Positions 1 to 8,186 of a stretch of DNA of 31,382 bases are shown here, in pieces. The notes under the pieces are model-generated. The model made no database searches and was not told where the DNA came from. It was given only the letters and a program-made list of their open reading frames with translations. The translations under genes and the position numbers were made by a program. Source of the DNA: an uncultured Eubacteriales bacterium (GTDB lineage Bacteria; Bacillota; Clostridia; Oscillospirales; Oscillospiraceae); assembly GCA_900549865.1 (NCBI GenBank), contig URPU01000019.1, positions 1 through 31,382 on the forward strand. Direction: 5' to 3'. Position 1 is the stretch's first letter, and each line of letters starts with the position of its first letter.

Positions 1-8
1 GGGGGCAA

Positions 9-1967
9 TCAATAGAGCTTTGCGCCTGCCGGAATGTGAGGATCGACCATCAGCAAATGGAGCTTTTCCTCGCCGTTTTCGTGATGCACAGCGGAGATCA
101 GCATACCGCAAGAGTCAATGCCCATCATCGCTCTCGGAGGCAGATTGGTGATTGCAATGCAGGTCTTACCAACCAGTTCTTCCGGCTCATAATATTCGTG
201 AATACCACTCAAAATGACCCTATCTGTGCCGGTTCCGTCGTCCAAAACGAACTTTAAGAGCTTTTTGGACTTCTTCACGGCTTCGCATTCCTTAACCTTC
301 ACGGCACGGAAATCGCTCTTGGAGAAGGTGTCAAAATCCACCTGATCCTGGAACAGTGGCTCGATCTGAACATTGGAAAAATCAATTTTTTCCTCCACGA
401 CCGGAGCCGCCTGAGCAGCCTCCGCAGGAGCCGAAACTTCCTTGGAAACCTTCTTGTCGGAGTCCAAAGGTTTCATTGTCGGGAAGAGGATGACGTCTCT
501 TATCGAGCTGCAGCCTGTCAGCAGCATGACGCAGCGGTCTATGCCGATGCCGAGGCCGCCCGTGGGGGGCAGACCGTACTCAAGGGCGTTGATGTAATCG
601 TCGTCCATCATGCCGGCTTCCTCGTCGCCGTGGTCGCGCATCTCGACCTGCTTCTGGAAGCGCTGCTTCTGGTCGATGGGGTCGTTGAGTTCGGAAAAGG
701 CGTTGCCCATCTCGGAGCACGCGATGAACAGCTCGTACCGCTCAGTCAGGCGCGGATCCTTCGGGCTGCGCTTTGCAAGCGGGGATACGTCAACGGGGTG
801 CATGGTGACGAAGGTGGGCTGAATCATCTTCTCCTCGACCTTCTGGTCGAAGCACTCATACAGCGCGTGGCCCCAAGTCGGCTCGACCTTGTCCATGTCC
901 ACACCGGCGCTCTTCGCTGCGGCGACGGCCTCCTCATCGGAGTCTATCGCCATGAAGTCAATGCCGAGATATTCCTTCACGGCCTCCGCCATGGTCATGC
1001 GGCGGAAGGGAGGCGCGAGGCTGATATCATAGCCCTGCCAGTTAACGTCATACGTGCCGAGTATCTCCTTCGCCGCACCGGAGAGCAGATCCTCAAACAG
1101 GTCCATCATGTCGTTGAAGTCGGCATACGCTTCGTAAATCTCGACAGTGGTGAATTCCGGATTGTGGCGGGTGTCCATACCCTCGTTGCGGAAAATGCGG
1201 CCAAGCTCATAGACGCGCTCAATACCGCCGACGACAAGGCGCTTGAGGTTGAGCTCTGTTGCGATGCGCAGATACATGTCTATATCGAGCGTGTTGTGGT
1301 GCGTGATGAACGGGCGCGCCGTCGCGCCGCCGGAAATGGTGTTGAGAACGGGCGTCTCGACTTCCATATAGCCGCGCGCATCAAGGAAGCGGCGCACGTA
1401 GCTTACGAACTTGGAGCGGATGACAAAGTTGCGGCGGCTGTCATCGTTGACGATGAGATCAACATAGCGCTGGCGGTACTTAAGCTCCGTGCTGGTCATG
1501 CCGTGGAACTTCTCCGGCAGAGGACGCAGCGACTTTGAAAGCAGCACCACCGAGGACACATGCACGGATATCTCCTCCGTCTTGGTTTTGAACACGTAGC
1601 CGCTGACGCCGACGATATCGCCAATGTCATATTTGCGGAAGTCCGCGAACTCCTGCTCCGAGACGGAGTCGGCGCGGATGTAGAGCTGTATCTGGCCCCT
1701 GTCGTCCTTAATGTGGCAGAAGATGGCCTTGCCCATGCCGCGCTTGGACATGATACGCCCCGCGACGGAAACGGTCTTGCCGTCGAAAGCGTCATAATCG
1801 GCCTTTATCTCCTCCGACCAGGCGCTTCTTCTGAACTTCGTCTGCTGGAAGGGGTCGCGGCCGTCCTGCTGCAGCGCGGCAAGCTTATCACGGCGCACCT
1901 GCAAGATCTCGGAAAGCTCCTGCGTCTCGACAGCCTGATTGTTTACTGCATCACTCATTTTATCCAT
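9..1967 (-). CDS. lysS: Lysine--tRNA ligase with C-terminal Trbp111-like tRNA-binding domain
   Basis: Class II aminoacyl-tRNA synthetase that charges tRNA-Lys in the cytosol. Visible parts: an N-terminal OB-fold anticodon domain (about 65-145), motif 2 around FRNEGMDTRHNPEF, and motif 3 GLGIGIDRCVMLLTG near 480. The usual enzyme ends near residue 498. Here an Ala/Pro/Glu-rich linker (about 499-543) joins it to a 109-residue domain (544-652) with the signature of the MetG C-terminus/Trbp111 OB fold (SDFRAVKV, KSKKLLKF, ILSGIHEYY, NLPPRAMMGIDSCGM). The total of 652 aa compares with about 500 for ordinary bacterial LysRS. The gene lies 9 nt after greA and shares its promoter. The ATG at 1967 has GGGTGG only a few bases upstream; the ATG at 1958 (MSDAVNNQ) would give better spacing and cannot be excluded. 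Identity is secure. The tRNA-binding role of the extension is inferred from its family. Confidence 0.97.
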   Translation of the reverse strand: MDKMSDAVNNQAVETQELSEILQVRRDKLAALQQDGRDPFQQTKFRRSAWSEEIKADYDAFDGKTVSVAGRIMSKRGMGKAIFCHIKDDRGQIQLYIRADSVSEQEFADFRKYDIGDIVGVSGYVFKTKTEEISVHVSSVVLLSKSLRPLPEKFHGMTSTELKYRQRYVDLIVNDDSRRNFVIRSKFVSYVRRFLDARGYMEVETPVLNTISGGATARPFITHHNTLDIDMYLRIATELNLKRLVVGGIERVYELGRIFRNEGMDTRHNPEFTTVEIYEAYADFNDMMDLFEDLLSGAAKEILGTYDVNWQGYDISLAPPFRRMTMAEAVKEYLGIDFMAIDSDEEAVAAAKSAGVDMDKVEPTWGHALYECFDQKVEEKMIQPTFVTMHPVDVSPLAKRSPKDPRLTERYELFIACSEMGNAFSELNDPIDQKQRFQKQVEMRDHGDEEAGMMDDDYINALEYGLPPTGGLGIGIDRCVMLLTGCSSIRDVILFPTMKPLDSDKKVSKEVSAPAEAAQAAPVVEEKIDFSNVQIEPLFQDQVDFDTFSKSDFRAVKVKECEAVKKSKKLLKFVLDDGTGTDRVILSGIHEYYEPEELVGKTCIAITNLPPRAMMGIDSCGMLISAVHHENGEEKLHLLMVDPHIPAGAKLY

Positions 1968-1976
1968 ACCACCCGT

Positions 1977-2468
1977 TTATTTGTTTTCCACGGAAATTAT
2001 CTTGAACTTGAGCGCGCCTGCGGGCGCTTCGATCGTGGCGATGTCGCCGGCCCTGTGGCCGTGCAGCCCTCTGCCGAGAGGCGAGTCGTCGGAGATGCGG
2101 CCCTCTCTGGGGTTGGCCTCCTGCGAACCGACTATCTCATACGTGTCCTCAAACTCCTCCTCGATGTCCAGCACCTTGACGATGCTGCCGAGGGTGACGG
2201 TGTCCTTGGGGGCGTCGTGGTCAATATTATCGACTATCTCCGCGTTCTCAATAAGACTCTTAAGCTCCGCTATCTTGGAGTAGAGCTTGCCCTGCTCCGT
2301 CTTGGCCTCGTCGTACTCGCTGTTTTCCGAAAGGTCGCCGAAGCTTCTGGCCTCTTTGATAAGCTCGGCCACTTCCTTTTCCCTGACAGTCTCAAGGTAG
2401 TTCAGCTCTTCCTTCAGCGCGTCCAGACGCTCCTGACTCATTTTGAATCTGTTAGAAGTATTGCTCAT
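1977..2468 (-). CDS. greA: Transcription elongation factor GreA
   Basis: GreA enters the RNA polymerase secondary channel and stimulates cleavage of backtracked transcripts. The 163-aa product has the expected N-terminal coiled coil carrying the acidic tip (GDLSENSEYDEAK, about residues 44-56) and a C-terminal FKBP-like domain (DDSPLGRGLHGHRAGD, then the FKIISVENK end). Length fits the family (about 158). The ATG at 2468 has AGGGGAG 8 nt upstream. It is the first gene of a greA-lysS pair, with a consensus promoter at 2553-2581 and a leader of roughly 75-80 nt. greA next to lysS is a familiar Firmicute arrangement. Confidence 0.97.
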   Translation of the reverse strand: MSNTSNRFKMSQERLDALKEELNYLETVREKEVAELIKEARSFGDLSENSEYDEAKTEQGKLYSKIAELKSLIENAEIVDNIDHDAPKDTVTLGSIVKVLDIEEEFEDTYEIVGSQEANPREGRISDDSPLGRGLHGHRAGDIATIEAPAGALKFKIISVENK

Positions 2469-2552
2469 AAAAAACGCTCCCCTTTTAAAATAATGCGCGT
2501 TTGGTAACTAAAAAACTGTATAGGAAAACTATAAAGCCTATAAATCTTATAT

Positions 2553-2581
2553 ATTATATTTGTATTCCCGCGCCGTGTCAA
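2553..2581 (-). promoter_or_regulatory. Perfect consensus sigma-A promoter of greA-lysS
   Basis: On the minus strand TTGACA (2581-2576) is separated by exactly 17 bp from TATAAT (2558-2553), a 12/12 match to the vegetative consensus. The -35 hexamer overlaps the stop codon of the upstream protease gene (2578-2580), so greA-lysS can be transcribed independently of the ftsEX operon. No convincing terminator separates the two units. Confidence 0.9.
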
Positions 2582-3828
2582 CTCAAATATTTGAGGGCGG
2601 CCATAAGCTGCTCATCGTTGGAGGTGCTGGCCGTGCCGTCGCTGCTGCCGGTGGTGCCGGCGGTGGTGCCGGTCGCGGAAGCGTCGCTGTTATAGACGAT
2701 GGAATCGGGAACAACGCCGCCGGCCTTGCATATGTCGTTGCCGTTCGGTGTGAGGTATGTTTTTGTGGAAAGGCGGATGGCGCTGCCGTCGTCCAGCGGG
2801 ATGGTGACCTGCGTCCTTGTCCTGCCGCTGGTGGGCTCGCCCATGAGAAGCGCCCAGTTATATTCCTGAAGCACGGCGGCGAAAAGCTCCGCCTCGCTGT
2901 AGGTCTCGGTGTTTATGAGGACAACGATGGGTATCTGCACGCACATGCCGTCAGACTCCGTGACCTCCTCCTTGCCGTCCTTGTCGCGCTCAATAAAGAG
3001 CGTGCCCTTCGGCAGAAGATAGTCCAGCAGCGACGCGGCCTCGGTCTTGAGGCCGCCGGCATTGCCGCGCAGATCGATGCACAGCGCCACGGCCTTCTGC
3101 GCCAGAAGATCCTCAATGGCATTTATCGCGTCCTGCCCGCTTCCGGCCTCAAAGTTGTCTATCTTTATGTAGCCCGCCTCGGTCTTTTCCATACGGTACG
3201 ACACGGGGCTAACATAGGTAGTGGAGCAGTCCACCTCAATGGTGCTCTGCCCCCTGTTGATGCCAAGGGTGAACTTCGTGTTCAGCCGCGAGCGGATGAG
3301 TGTGCGCACATAGTCGATATCCTGCGAGGTGATATCCTCGCCGTCGATATCCGTGATGACCATGCCCGCGGAAAGCCCGGCCCACGCCGCGGGAGAATCC
3401 GCGCTGACGGCGACGACCTGATAGCCGCCGGTGTTCTCATCCTGCATTATCGTCATTCCGATATTGGAATATTCATTCGTGGAGGAGAGCTGATAGGTCT
3501 TATATTCGTCCGCCGTCATGAAATAGCTCCACGGGTCGCCGAGGCCGGAGACCATCGCCGCCGCGGCGGAGTCGCCCATGGCTTCGCGGTTCACCTCGTC
3601 GATGAACTTGCCATCGACGATATTTTTTATCTCGATATAGCGCATGGCCTCGTCGTATTCCGACTTGCCGCCGACGTTTTCGATCATCCTGTGAGACGTC
3701 AGATAATACGTGCCGAAGGTGAGAAGCGCGCAGACGAGGATAACGTACTTGAGGCGTATGCCTATGTTGAATATGGCGACGATCACGCGCCCGACGTTCA
3801 TGAGAAATCTATGGAATATCTTTTTCAA
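2578..3828 (-). CDS. Membrane-anchored S41 (C-terminal processing peptidase) family protein, catalytic Lys replaced by Arg
   Basis: Relative of CtpA/CtpB processing proteases, 416 aa. A membrane anchor (about 28-44) is followed by an extracytoplasmic cap, a PDZ domain (about 115-195) and the S41 core with DLRGNAGG (252-259). In B. subtilis CtpB the Ser-Lys-Gln triad is spaced S, +25, +29. Here Ser311 (TETYSEAEL) and Gln340 keep that spacing, but position 336 is Arg (GEPTSGRTRTQ, codon AGG) rather than Lys. The protein may be inactive, altered in mechanism, or a regulatory PDZ scaffold. The C-terminus has a Thr/Ser/Gly-rich stretch. The start is TTG at 3828, with GGGAG 8 nt upstream. It is the last gene of the ftsEX operon, where an S41 protease is commonly found in Clostridia. 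Family is certain; activity is doubtful. Confidence 0.9.
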   Translation of the reverse strand: MKKIFHRFLMNVGRVIVAIFNIGIRLKYVILVCALLTFGTYYLTSHRMIENVGGKSEYDEAMRYIEIKNIVDGKFIDEVNREAMGDSAAAAMVSGLGDPWSYFMTADEYKTYQLSSTNEYSNIGMTIMQDENTGGYQVVAVSADSPAAWAGLSAGMVITDIDGEDITSQDIDYVRTLIRSRLNTKFTLGINRGQSTIEVDCSTTYVSPVSYRMEKTEAGYIKIDNFEAGSGQDAINAIEDLLAQKAVALCIDLRGNAGGLKTEAASLLDYLLPKGTLFIERDKDGKEEVTESDGMCVQIPIVVLINTETYSEAELFAAVLQEYNWALLMGEPTSGRTRTQVTIPLDDGSAIRLSTKTYLTPNGNDICKAGGVVPDSIVYNSDASATGTTAGTTGSSDGTASTSNDEQLMAALKYLS

Positions 3829-3927
3829 TAAAACAGCTCCCTTCCGCCGCGGGGGTAATATATTTCTTTCTTGCAGGGAAACCGGACAGTCGAATCAAAA
3901 GGACTGTCCGGCTCTATTATGCCCGCC

Positions 3928-5175
3928 TTACACCCCGGCGTTTTCCGAGAAGGTAAGGCCGCTGTAGAACTGCTCCGGGTCGATGCGCGAGCCGTCCTTC
4001 CAGACTTCAAAGTGACAGTGCGGCCCGGTCGAAATGCCGGTGCTGCCGACATAGCCGATGGTGTCGCCCTTGGACACGGTCTGCCCGTTCGACACGGCGA
4101 TGGAGGACATGTGCCCATACAGCGTCTTGTAGCCGTTGCCGTGGTCTATCATTACACAGTTGCCGTAGCCGCTGTTCACGCCGGCCATGGTGACGGTACC
4201 GCCGTCCGCAGCGACGATGGTCGCGCCGGACTCCGCGCCGATATCAATGCCGGTGTGGGATTTCGTCGTCCCGTAGACGGGATGGACGCGCAGACCGAAG
4301 CGGCTGGTCAAATACGTGCACGACGGCACGGGCCATGCGAACGCGCCCGTCCCCACGACGGTGCCGCCGCCCCCGCCGCCTCCGCCGGAGGCAGCCGCCG
4401 CGGCCGCGCGCTGCTTTTCAAGGGCGATGACCATGTTTGCCACATTGGTCTCCGCCTCCTGCTCCGCGGCCTGAAACTCCTCCAGCACCGCGGCGTTGTC
4501 GGCAAGGTTTGCCGTTATGTCGGTTATAAGCTTGGTGGCCTCGTCAAGCTCGGACTGGAGCTGCTGCTGTTCGCCGCGCAGCTCGTCCTGCTTGTCCACG
4601 ATATCCGCCTTGTACTCCTCGTACTCGGCGACGACGGCCTCCGTGTTCTGGCGCGCCTCTATGTACGCATCCTCAAGGTTGCGGTCGCTTTCCATGATCT
4701 CGCCGATATCATCGACCGCGGTGAGAAGCTCGCCCAGGTCGGAGGTGTTGAGAAGGTATGCGATGAAGTCATAGCTTCCGTTCTCCTCCATGGCGCGCAC
4801 GCGGCTGCGGTACTTGTCGAGCTGCTCCAGCTCGAGCGCTTTCGCCTCATCGACCTCGATGCTCTTATCGGCGATCATATCGTCGTAAAGCGCAATCTCC
4901 TGCTCCGTGAGCTGTATCTGCCAGAGGGTGTACATGTTCCGCTCATCCAGCGCCTGCTTCACGGCGAGAACGCCCGCCTGCTGCTGCTTGAGGTCGTTTA
5001 CGACGGCCTGCTGCTGCTGGCGCTGCTTGACAAGCGCGTCGCGCTCCGCCTTGAGCTGGTCAAGCTCATCCTCGGATACGGCGGCGGCCTCGACCGGCGC
5101 CGCCGCGGTAAGCGCCGGGAAAACCAGCGCCAGCGCCAGCAGCACGGCCAGAAGCTTTCTGTATTTAATGCTCAT
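3928..5175 (-). CDS. Secreted LytM/M23 coiled-coil murein hydrolase (or hydrolase activator), copy 2
   Basis: EnvC/PcsB/CwlO-like architecture, 415 aa: signal peptide (about 1-32, ending around VEAAA), a long Gln/Glu-rich coiled coil (about 34-260), an eight-Gly linker (264-271), and a C-terminal M23 domain (about 280-405). The zinc and catalytic residues of M23 enzymes are all present (His307, Asp311, His355, His386, His388, in HTGID, YGHMS, HCHFE), so it should be an active peptidoglycan DD-endopeptidase rather than a degenerate activator. The coiled coil contains the PcsB-like stretch RVRAMEENGSYDF and LLTAVDDIGEIM. It lies 24 nt after a paralogue and in the same transcription unit as ftsEX, whose product gates this class of hydrolase at the septum. 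The ATG at 5175 has only a weak AGGG site. Confidence 0.93.
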   Translation of the reverse strand: MSIKYRKLLAVLLALALVFPALTAAAPVEAAAVSEDELDQLKAERDALVKQRQQQQAVVNDLKQQQAGVLAVKQALDERNMYTLWQIQLTEQEIALYDDMIADKSIEVDEAKALELEQLDKYRSRVRAMEENGSYDFIAYLLNTSDLGELLTAVDDIGEIMESDRNLEDAYIEARQNTEAVVAEYEEYKADIVDKQDELRGEQQQLQSELDEATKLITDITANLADNAAVLEEFQAAEQEAETNVANMVIALEKQRAAAAAASGGGGGGGGTVVGTGAFAWPVPSCTYLTSRFGLRVHPVYGTTKSHTGIDIGAESGATIVAADGGTVTMAGVNSGYGNCVMIDHGNGYKTLYGHMSSIAVSNGQTVSKGDTIGYVGSTGISTGPHCHFEVWKDGSRIDPEQFYSGLTFSENAGV

Positions 5176-5199
5176 ATCTGGTACCCTGAACTGCCTTTA

Positions 5200-6474
5200 T
5201 CAGCAGTTGTAGTAGGAGATCCCGGAGAAGTAAGCTGCCGGGTCAGTCCTGCTGTCGCCCACGTACACCTCAAAGTGACAGTGCGTGCCCGTGGCGCGGC
5301 CAGTCGCGCCGAGGTATCCGACGGTCTGCCCCTGGGATACCGTCTGCCCGGAGCTTACCGCAAGGCCGGACATATGCGCGTATACCGTCTTCATGCCGCC
5401 GTGGTCGATAATGACATAGTTGCCGTAGCCGCTGTTGCTGGACGCGGTGATGACCGTGCCGCTGTCGGCGGCGATTATGGGCTGCCCGTCGTTGCCGAAG
5501 CCGTCTATATCGATACCGGCGTGATAGGTCGTCTTGCCCGTGAACGGGTCGGAACGGTCGCCGTAGCGGCTGGTGACGCGCATGGAGCACGGCACGGGCC
5601 AGATAAGGCTGCCTGTGCCCTCAACGCCGCCACCCGCGGGCTCCTCTATGATAGTGGTGGTGCCGTCCTCGTTCGTGACCTCTCTGGTGGTGGTCTGGGC
5701 GGCCTTCTCGGCGTTCCAGCGGGCGATGATGTTGCTGACCTCGGCAGATGCGGCGGCCTCCTCGGCCTGTGCGGCCTCGTATTCCTTCACGGCCTTTTCT
5801 ATGTCCTCCTGCAGGGAGTCAAGAAGCTCCGTGGCCTCGTCCATCTGCTTTTTCAGCTCGTCCTGCTCGCTTTTCAGCTCGCCCTGCTTTTCCTCATAGT
5901 CGGCCTTGACGGCTTCATAATCGGCCTTTATTTCCTCAGTCTCCTCGCGCGCGGCGATGTACTGATCCTCAAGCGCGCGGTCGCTGTTCATTATCTCGCC
6001 CATATCGTCAACGGCTGTGAGAAGCTCGCTGAAGTTGTCGGACTGCAGCACGACGGCAAGGATGTTGTAGCCGCCGTTCTCCTCCATGGCGCGCACGCGG
6101 GTGCGGTACTTCTGGAGCTGGCGATCCTCGCGTGTCTTGGCGTCCTCGACCTCCGCGGCCTTGTCGGCGATCATGTCGTTGTATATGTCGATCTGCTCCT
6201 GCACGAGATCGATCTGCTCCTGCGTGAGCTTGTTCTGCTCCATGAGCGCCGCGCGCTGCTCAAGCACGTTTGCCTGCTGCTGCTTGAGTGCGTCCAGCCT
6301 CTCCTTGCAGTCCTTCACCCTGCCGGATATCTCTTTCTTCTGTGCCTGTATGGCGGCGACCTCGTCCTCCGTGACGGCGTAGGCGCTGACCGGGATGATG
6401 CTCACCATCAGCGACATTACCATCAGCGCGGCGAGAACGACCGCTATGACCGAGATAACTTTCTTGTTGTTCAT
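5200..6474 (-). CDS. Secreted LytM/M23 coiled-coil murein hydrolase (or hydrolase activator), copy 1
   Basis: Paralogue of the next gene, 424 aa, with the same plan: signal peptide (about 1-33, ending AYA), coiled coil (about 35-265), and M23 domain (about 288-415). The metal and catalytic set is complete (His318, Asp322, His367, His398, His400). The stretch RVRAMEENGGYNI to LLTAVDDMGEIMNSDR is nearly identical to its neighbour, showing tandem duplication. Unlike copy 2 the linker is not poly-Gly but contains EDGTTTIIEEPAGGG, and the protein ends in a lone Cys. It lies 63 nt downstream of ftsX, with AGGAG 10-11 nt before the ATG. Its position directly after ftsEX argues that it is a partner of the FtsX extracellular loop. 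Confidence 0.93.
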   Translation of the reverse strand: MNNKKVISVIAVVLAALMVMSLMVSIIPVSAYAVTEDEVAAIQAQKKEISGRVKDCKERLDALKQQQANVLEQRAALMEQNKLTQEQIDLVQEQIDIYNDMIADKAAEVEDAKTREDRQLQKYRTRVRAMEENGGYNILAVVLQSDNFSELLTAVDDMGEIMNSDRALEDQYIAAREETEEIKADYEAVKADYEEKQGELKSEQDELKKQMDEATELLDSLQEDIEKAVKEYEAAQAEEAAASAEVSNIIARWNAEKAAQTTTREVTNEDGTTTIIEEPAGGGVEGTGSLIWPVPCSMRVTSRYGDRSDPFTGKTTYHAGIDIDGFGNDGQPIIAADSGTVITASSNSGYGNYVIIDHGGMKTVYAHMSGLAVSSGQTVSQGQTVGYLGATGRATGTHCHFEVYVGDSRTDPAAYFSGISYYNC

Positions 6475-6537
6475 AGATATGTATGCTCCTTATTTGCCGG
6501 TGGGTTTCCCCCGCAAAGCGCGGGAGACGCCCGAGAC

Positions 6538-7440
6538 TTAAACCTTCAGGTAGTTTCTGATGGCGTTGACGCCGCCGACGGCGCCGACGAGGATACCGGT
6601 GCCGAGGTAGACGATGAGAACGATCATTGCGACCGACCTGAAGGGAACTACCGCGATGAAGCTGCCAGTGAGGCTTTCCACGAGCTTGCCTGTGATAAGC
6701 TCATATATGCCCCACTCGGCAAAGAACGCGAGTCCGCCGCCGAGGATGCCCAGCACAAGCCCCTCCACCACGAAGGGCAGACGGATGAAGGAGTTGTTCG
6801 CGCCGACCATTTTCATGATGGCGATCTCCTCACGCCGGCCGAAGGTGGCAAGCTTGATGGTGTTGGACATGATGAACACCGACACGAACACCAGCATCAC
6901 TATCAGCACCAGCGAAATGACGCTGACGATGTTGCGGATGGTGACGAAGGTCTTGGCGTAGTCAAGATGCGCATTGACCTTGGCGATGCCGGGGATGTTG
7001 CGAAGATCCCTCTCCGTCTCCGCCATGAGGGAGATGTCCGTCAGGTGGACGACAAAGCGGTGACGGAACACCGTCTCGTCGATACCCTCCATGAGGGATT
7101 CGTCATACTTGCTCATAAACGCGTCCATCGCGTCCGTGCGGGAGACGAACTCCACCGAGCTTACGTTGTCGATGGCCTCCACGCTGCTTTGCAGCGCGCG
7201 GGCCTCGTTTTCGTCGGTGATGGTGTCGTCCACAAAGACGACGACCTCGTTCTGGTTTTCAAGGTCCTTTATGAGCGCGTCAATGTTGACCGAGAGCAGC
7301 GACACGCTGCCCATGATGATAAGGCAGGCCATAATGACCGTAACCGAGGCGAAGGACATGAATCCGTGCTTTGTGATGCTGCGGAAGCCCTCGCGGATAA
7401 GATAGCCGCATCTACTCAATCTCATAACTGTAATACCCAT
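6538..7440 (-). CDS. ftsX: Cell division ABC transporter permease FtsX
   Basis: Integral membrane partner of FtsE, 300 aa. One N-terminal helix (SVTVIMACLIIMGSVSLL) is followed by a large extracellular loop with the FtsX signature (VVFVDDTITDENEARAL, VSSVEFVSRTDAMDAF), then three C-terminal helices. It transmits ATP-driven conformational changes to peptidoglycan hydrolases outside the cell. It overlaps the end of ftsE. Two in-frame starts are possible: ATG at 7440 or ATG at 7425 (MRLSRCGYLIREG). The latter matches the usual beginning of Firmicute FtsX, and neither has a strong ribosome binding site, which suggests translational coupling to ftsE. A small hairpin (5-bp stem, 6510-6524) sits in the 63-nt gap before the first M23 gene. 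Confidence 0.96.
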   Translation of the reverse strand: MGITVMRLSRCGYLIREGFRSITKHGFMSFASVTVIMACLIIMGSVSLLSVNIDALIKDLENQNEVVVFVDDTITDENEARALQSSVEAIDNVSSVEFVSRTDAMDAFMSKYDESLMEGIDETVFRHRFVVHLTDISLMAETERDLRNIPGIAKVNAHLDYAKTFVTIRNIVSVISLVLIVMLVFVSVFIMSNTIKLATFGRREEIAIMKMVGANNSFIRLPFVVEGLVLGILGGGLAFFAEWGIYELITGKLVESLTGSFIAVVPFRSVAMIVLIVYLGTGILVGAVGGVNAIRNYLKV

Positions 7441-8104
7441 CCATTCCGTCGCTGATGACGTGCCCGCCGTCTATGGTGATGACGCGCTTGGCGAAGGCGT
7501 TGACCAGCTCTTTTTCGTGTGTGACGACAAGTATCGTCGTGCCCATCTCGTTTATCTTTTCAAAAAGCAGCATCAGCTCAAGGCTGCGCACGGGGTCAAG
7601 GTTGCCTGTCGGCTCGTCCGCGACTATCATGCGGGGATTGTTGGCCAGCGCCCTCGCAATGGCCACACGCTGCTGTTCGCCGCCGGAAAGCTCGTTGGGC
7701 ATACGCTTTTCGCGCCCCTCAAGCCCGACAAGCTCCAGCACGTAGGGCACGCGCTTTTTGATCTCCTTCGGCGCGGCGCCCACAACGCGCATGACGAAGG
7801 CGACGTTGTCATACACCGTCATATTCTCTATAAGGCGGAAATCCTGGAATATAACGCCGAGAGAACGCCGGACCTTCGGCAGCTTACTGCGGCGGATGTT
7901 CGTCATGTCGAAATCGTTGACGATCACCTGCCCGGAGGTCGCAAAAACCTCGCCCGTGATGAGCTTCATGAGCGTCGTCTTGCCGGAGCCGGACGGGCCG
8001 ACCAGAAAGACGAATTCGCCCTCGTTGATCGTAAGGTCAACGTTGTCCAGCGCAACGGTGTTGCTGCTGTCGTAGACCTTTGTGACGTTGTTCATTTGAA
8101 CCAT
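7412..8104 (-). CDS. ftsE: Cell division ATP-binding protein FtsE
   Basis: Cytosolic ABC ATPase that pairs with FtsX, 230 aa from the chosen start. Walker A GPSGSGKTT, signature LSGGEQQRVAIARAL, Walker B MIVADEPTGNLDP and the H-loop VVTHEKE are all present and in order. The start is set by the ribosome binding site: GGAGGA at 8115-8120 lies 10 nt before ATG at 8104 (MVQMNNVTKVYD). A TTG six codons further upstream is part of the Shine-Dalgarno region itself and is unlikely to be used. It is the first gene of the ftsEX-M23-M23-S41 operon. A TATAAT at 8146-8151 is a possible -10, but no good -35 is seen. Confidence 0.96.
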   Translation of the reverse strand: MVQMNNVTKVYDSSNTVALDNVDLTINEGEFVFLVGPSGSGKTTLMKLITGEVFATSGQVIVNDFDMTNIRRSKLPKVRRSLGVIFQDFRLIENMTVYDNVAFVMRVVGAAPKEIKKRVPYVLELVGLEGREKRMPNELSGGEQQRVAIARALANNPRMIVADEPTGNLDPVRSLELMLLFEKINEMGTTILVVTHEKELVNAFAKRVITIDGGHVISDGMDGYYSYEIE

Positions 8105-8186
8105 AAGTCGTTTATCCTCCAAAAAATCGGATGATCTGCCGTGAAATTATACAGCCGCAGCCTTAAGCCGGGCTTAAACTATGTAA

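Noticed and set aside
3871..7455. Open frame of 1194 codons on the plus strand
   Set aside because: It is antisense to ftsX, both M23 genes and the end of ftsE, has no family motif, and arises from the GC-rich codon pattern of those genes.
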